From: Bog-159 sp050008575
GTDB taxonomy: Bacteria; Acidobacteriota; Terriglobia; Bryobacterales; Bryobacteraceae
Reading direction: 5' to 3'
DNA: 64,000 nucleotides
Assembly (NCBI GenBank): GCA_050008575.1
Contig: JBEKMJ010000036.1
Coordinates: forward strand, 1 to 64,000
Positions 63,501 through 64,000 of this stretch are shown one piece after another. Position numbers and translations under genes: made by a program. Numbering within the stretch: position 1 is the stretch's first letter; each line of letters opens with the position of its first letter. The notes below the pieces were generated by a model. It was not told where the DNA came from. It was given only the letters and a program-made list of their open reading frames with translations, and made no database searches.

Positions 63501-64000
63501 CCGCCCCCCGCCAGGGTCTGGCTATACACGTCGCCCATCGCGCCGTTGGCCAGCCCGCTCGTGGTAATCGTCAGCGGCGCCAGGTCCACCGCCAGTGTGA
63601 AAGACCCGGTCTGCGTCACACCGCTCGAATCTGTCACGGTGACACTGAAAGTCGAACTGCCCGGCGACGAAGGCGCCGTTCCCGTCAAGACTCCGCCTCC
63701 GCTCAGCATCGTCCACGGGGGCAATCCGGTTCCCGTCCACGTGTAGCCGCCCGTTCCACCCGACGCCGCGAATGCTTCTTTGTAGGCCAAGCCGACCGTG
63801 GCCGGCGGCAGCTGCGATGTCGTCGTAATCGCCAGCGCCGCGTTCACGGTCAGTGAGAACTTGCCGTTGCCTGTGCCGCCAATGCTGTCCGTCACGGTGA
63901 TCGTGAAACTCACGGGACCGGCCGCCGTCGGAGATGCCGTCGACGTGAGCAGGCCAGTGGAGCTCATCGTGAGCCAACTGGGCAGACCTGTGGCCGCCCA
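60560..64000 (-). CDS. Giant Ig-like (He_PIG) repeat surface protein, partial
   Basis: The N-terminus lies beyond the right edge; about 1145 residues are visible. They contain ten full and one partial Ig-like repeats of 84-90 residues of the putative-Ig (He_PIG) type. Each has an ITTxxLPxAxVGxxYSQTLxA opening, GGTPPYTWS, LPxGLTLS, GxITGTPTxAGTFxFTVTVTD and a closing LTV. The last 220 residues (about 61220-60560) differ: they form a beta-rich C-terminal domain (SGTLALGAPYPQNISGQITL, VLQFTPASGQSLQTTSLTVS) that is found at the end of several Bryobacterales surface proteins. No enzymatic motif is seen. It is probably an adhesive or matrix protein. The frame is open to the edge. Confidence 0.88.
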   Translation of the reverse strand, partial: WAATGLPSWLTMSSTGLLTSTASPTAAGPVSFTITVTDSIGGTGNGKFSLTVNAALAITTTSQLPPATVGLAYKEAFAASGGTGGYTWTGTGLPPWTMLSGGGVLTGTAPSSPGSSTFSVTVTDSSGVTQTGSFTLAVDLAPLTITTSGLANGAMGDVYSQTLAGGGGMPPYSWSTTGTLPPGLLPIGTTTGTISGTPSQAGTFQFTVQLMDSASPTPATFTKQFAITIGPVLSIATAATLPSATVNANYSQTLAASGGVPPYTWSPAGPLPGALAALSLSATGAITGTPTATGTGSFTATVTDSAGGTSKQTFTLTIVFVITTASPLPAGEVNIGYSQTLAASGGKSPYTWSVPAGSALPAGLTLTPGGLLAGTPATAGTSTFTVQAIDSNNVTVSTALTVTIAAALGISTPSALAGGSLSSGYSQALAASAGVSPYTWAIIVGSLPPGLNLSPGGLISGVPTATGTFTFTATVTDSLSARASRQFTIVVANGLTVTTPPTLPGATVGVPYSYTLLAAGGTAPYTWSNPTGLPPAGLSVGTKGTVTGIPTTAGSASFTVQVNDSAGHQATAQVSLTVAPALSITTSALPGAALGAAYSQTLTATGGTPPYTWSISTGSLPKGLTLSSAGSITGTTNTAGTFAFAVEVTDSASATATKPLSIVVAGISITTAPALPNASLNVSYSQTLAAAGGTPPYTWALTGGALPKGLALSTAGVITGTPTATGTFQFTVTATDSAANTASLQFTLIVGGLSITTTTLPGGKVGASYSQAFTATGGTPPYTFTTSAGALPPGLTINGAVLSGTPTTPGSYTFTIEVTDSVSATATEQFTIAIAGLTITTSAALPSAAVGTAYSQTLVAAGGTPPYTWSGTLPAGLTLSTAGAITGAPTAAGSFQFTVNVIDSASNTASLQFTLTVLATPTASFTGLSSTAASAQQLSGTLALGAPYPQNISGQITLAFQPDASLAAGADDPSIQFAGGGRTLSFQTLSSTTPVPFALQTGTVAGTITLAVSWQAGGIALAIPAALTQTIQIAPAVPAIASVAAAATSSGFQLVVSAYSNTREVSQAVLQFTPASGQSLQTTSLTVSLTSAASTWFQSGTSDQYGSQFVLTLPFTVTDGSVSAIGSVSVQLVNSQGTSASASGTL

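Noticed and set aside
60560..64000. Repetitive DNA as a possible CRISPR or satellite
   Set aside because: It is one open frame of Ig-like domains; the repeats diverge at the DNA level in a codon-like way.

Overview
The window looks like chromosomal DNA of an acidobacterium of the Bryobacterales / Candidatus Solibacter type. The evidence is high GC content, a PadR regulator overlapping an 'acidobacterial duplicated orphan permease' (ADOP), two proteins ending in the C-terminal domain that is expanded in Solibacter, a GloVer-type repeat protein, a winged-helix/membrane protein of acidobacterial type, and many secreted beta-propeller, TPR and Ig-like proteins. There is no phage, CRISPR array, rRNA or tRNA that I can see.

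Layout. 1-1260: secreted Solibacter-type protein (partial). 1386-6896: tightly overlapping operon mazG - GNAT - menC-like - EamA - MFS - SDR. 7003-7160: decayed amino-acid permease. 7229-9983: methyltransferase, ychF, moxR. 10142-12023: secreted 5'-nucleotidase-like protein and a DUF1697 protein. 12081-12606: decayed TIR-like gene. 12650-16508: ADOP permease + PadR, extradiol dioxygenase. 16591-17731: promoter of a truncated gene, IS66 remnant and a TacAT-type toxin-antitoxin pair. 17732-19522: APC permease and frataxin-like protein. 19706-20188: second, decayed ADOP. 20316-28112: LolA-like/TlpA fusion, alpha-amylase, and a three-gene sensory locus (periplasmic-propeller histidine kinase, secreted six-repeat protein, LuxR-type response regulator). 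28172-32121: DPP III peptidase and two TPR proteins. 32271-37527: winged-helix membrane protein, divergent GH130-like and trehalase genes, FG-GAP remnant, aldo/keto reductase. 37593-44809: lipase-like surface protein, tricorn protease, frameshifted GloVer protein. 44929-54326: RMD1/DUF155 protein, cytochrome-like lipoprotein, GntR/membrane-protein operon, TAP-like peptidase, sortilin-like propeller. 54383-60431: HigBA, TMEM175-like channel, hydrolase, ABC exporter, PPi-type phosphofructokinase. 60560-64000: giant Ig-like repeat protein (partial).

How it fits together. The cell appears to be a polymer-degrading heterotroph: amylase, trehalase, a GH130-like enzyme, tricorn, DPP III and TAP-like peptidase carry export signals, and sensors and binding proteins of the same envelope lie beside them. 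Two features run through the whole window. First, many lone genes have a -10-like hexamer 5-8 bases before the start codon and no Shine-Dalgarno sequence, which points to leaderless mRNAs. Second, modular palindromic elements framed by GTGGGGC ... GCCCCAC sit in most intergenic gaps, and one lies inside a coding sequence. Several decayed genes end at, or next to, these elements.
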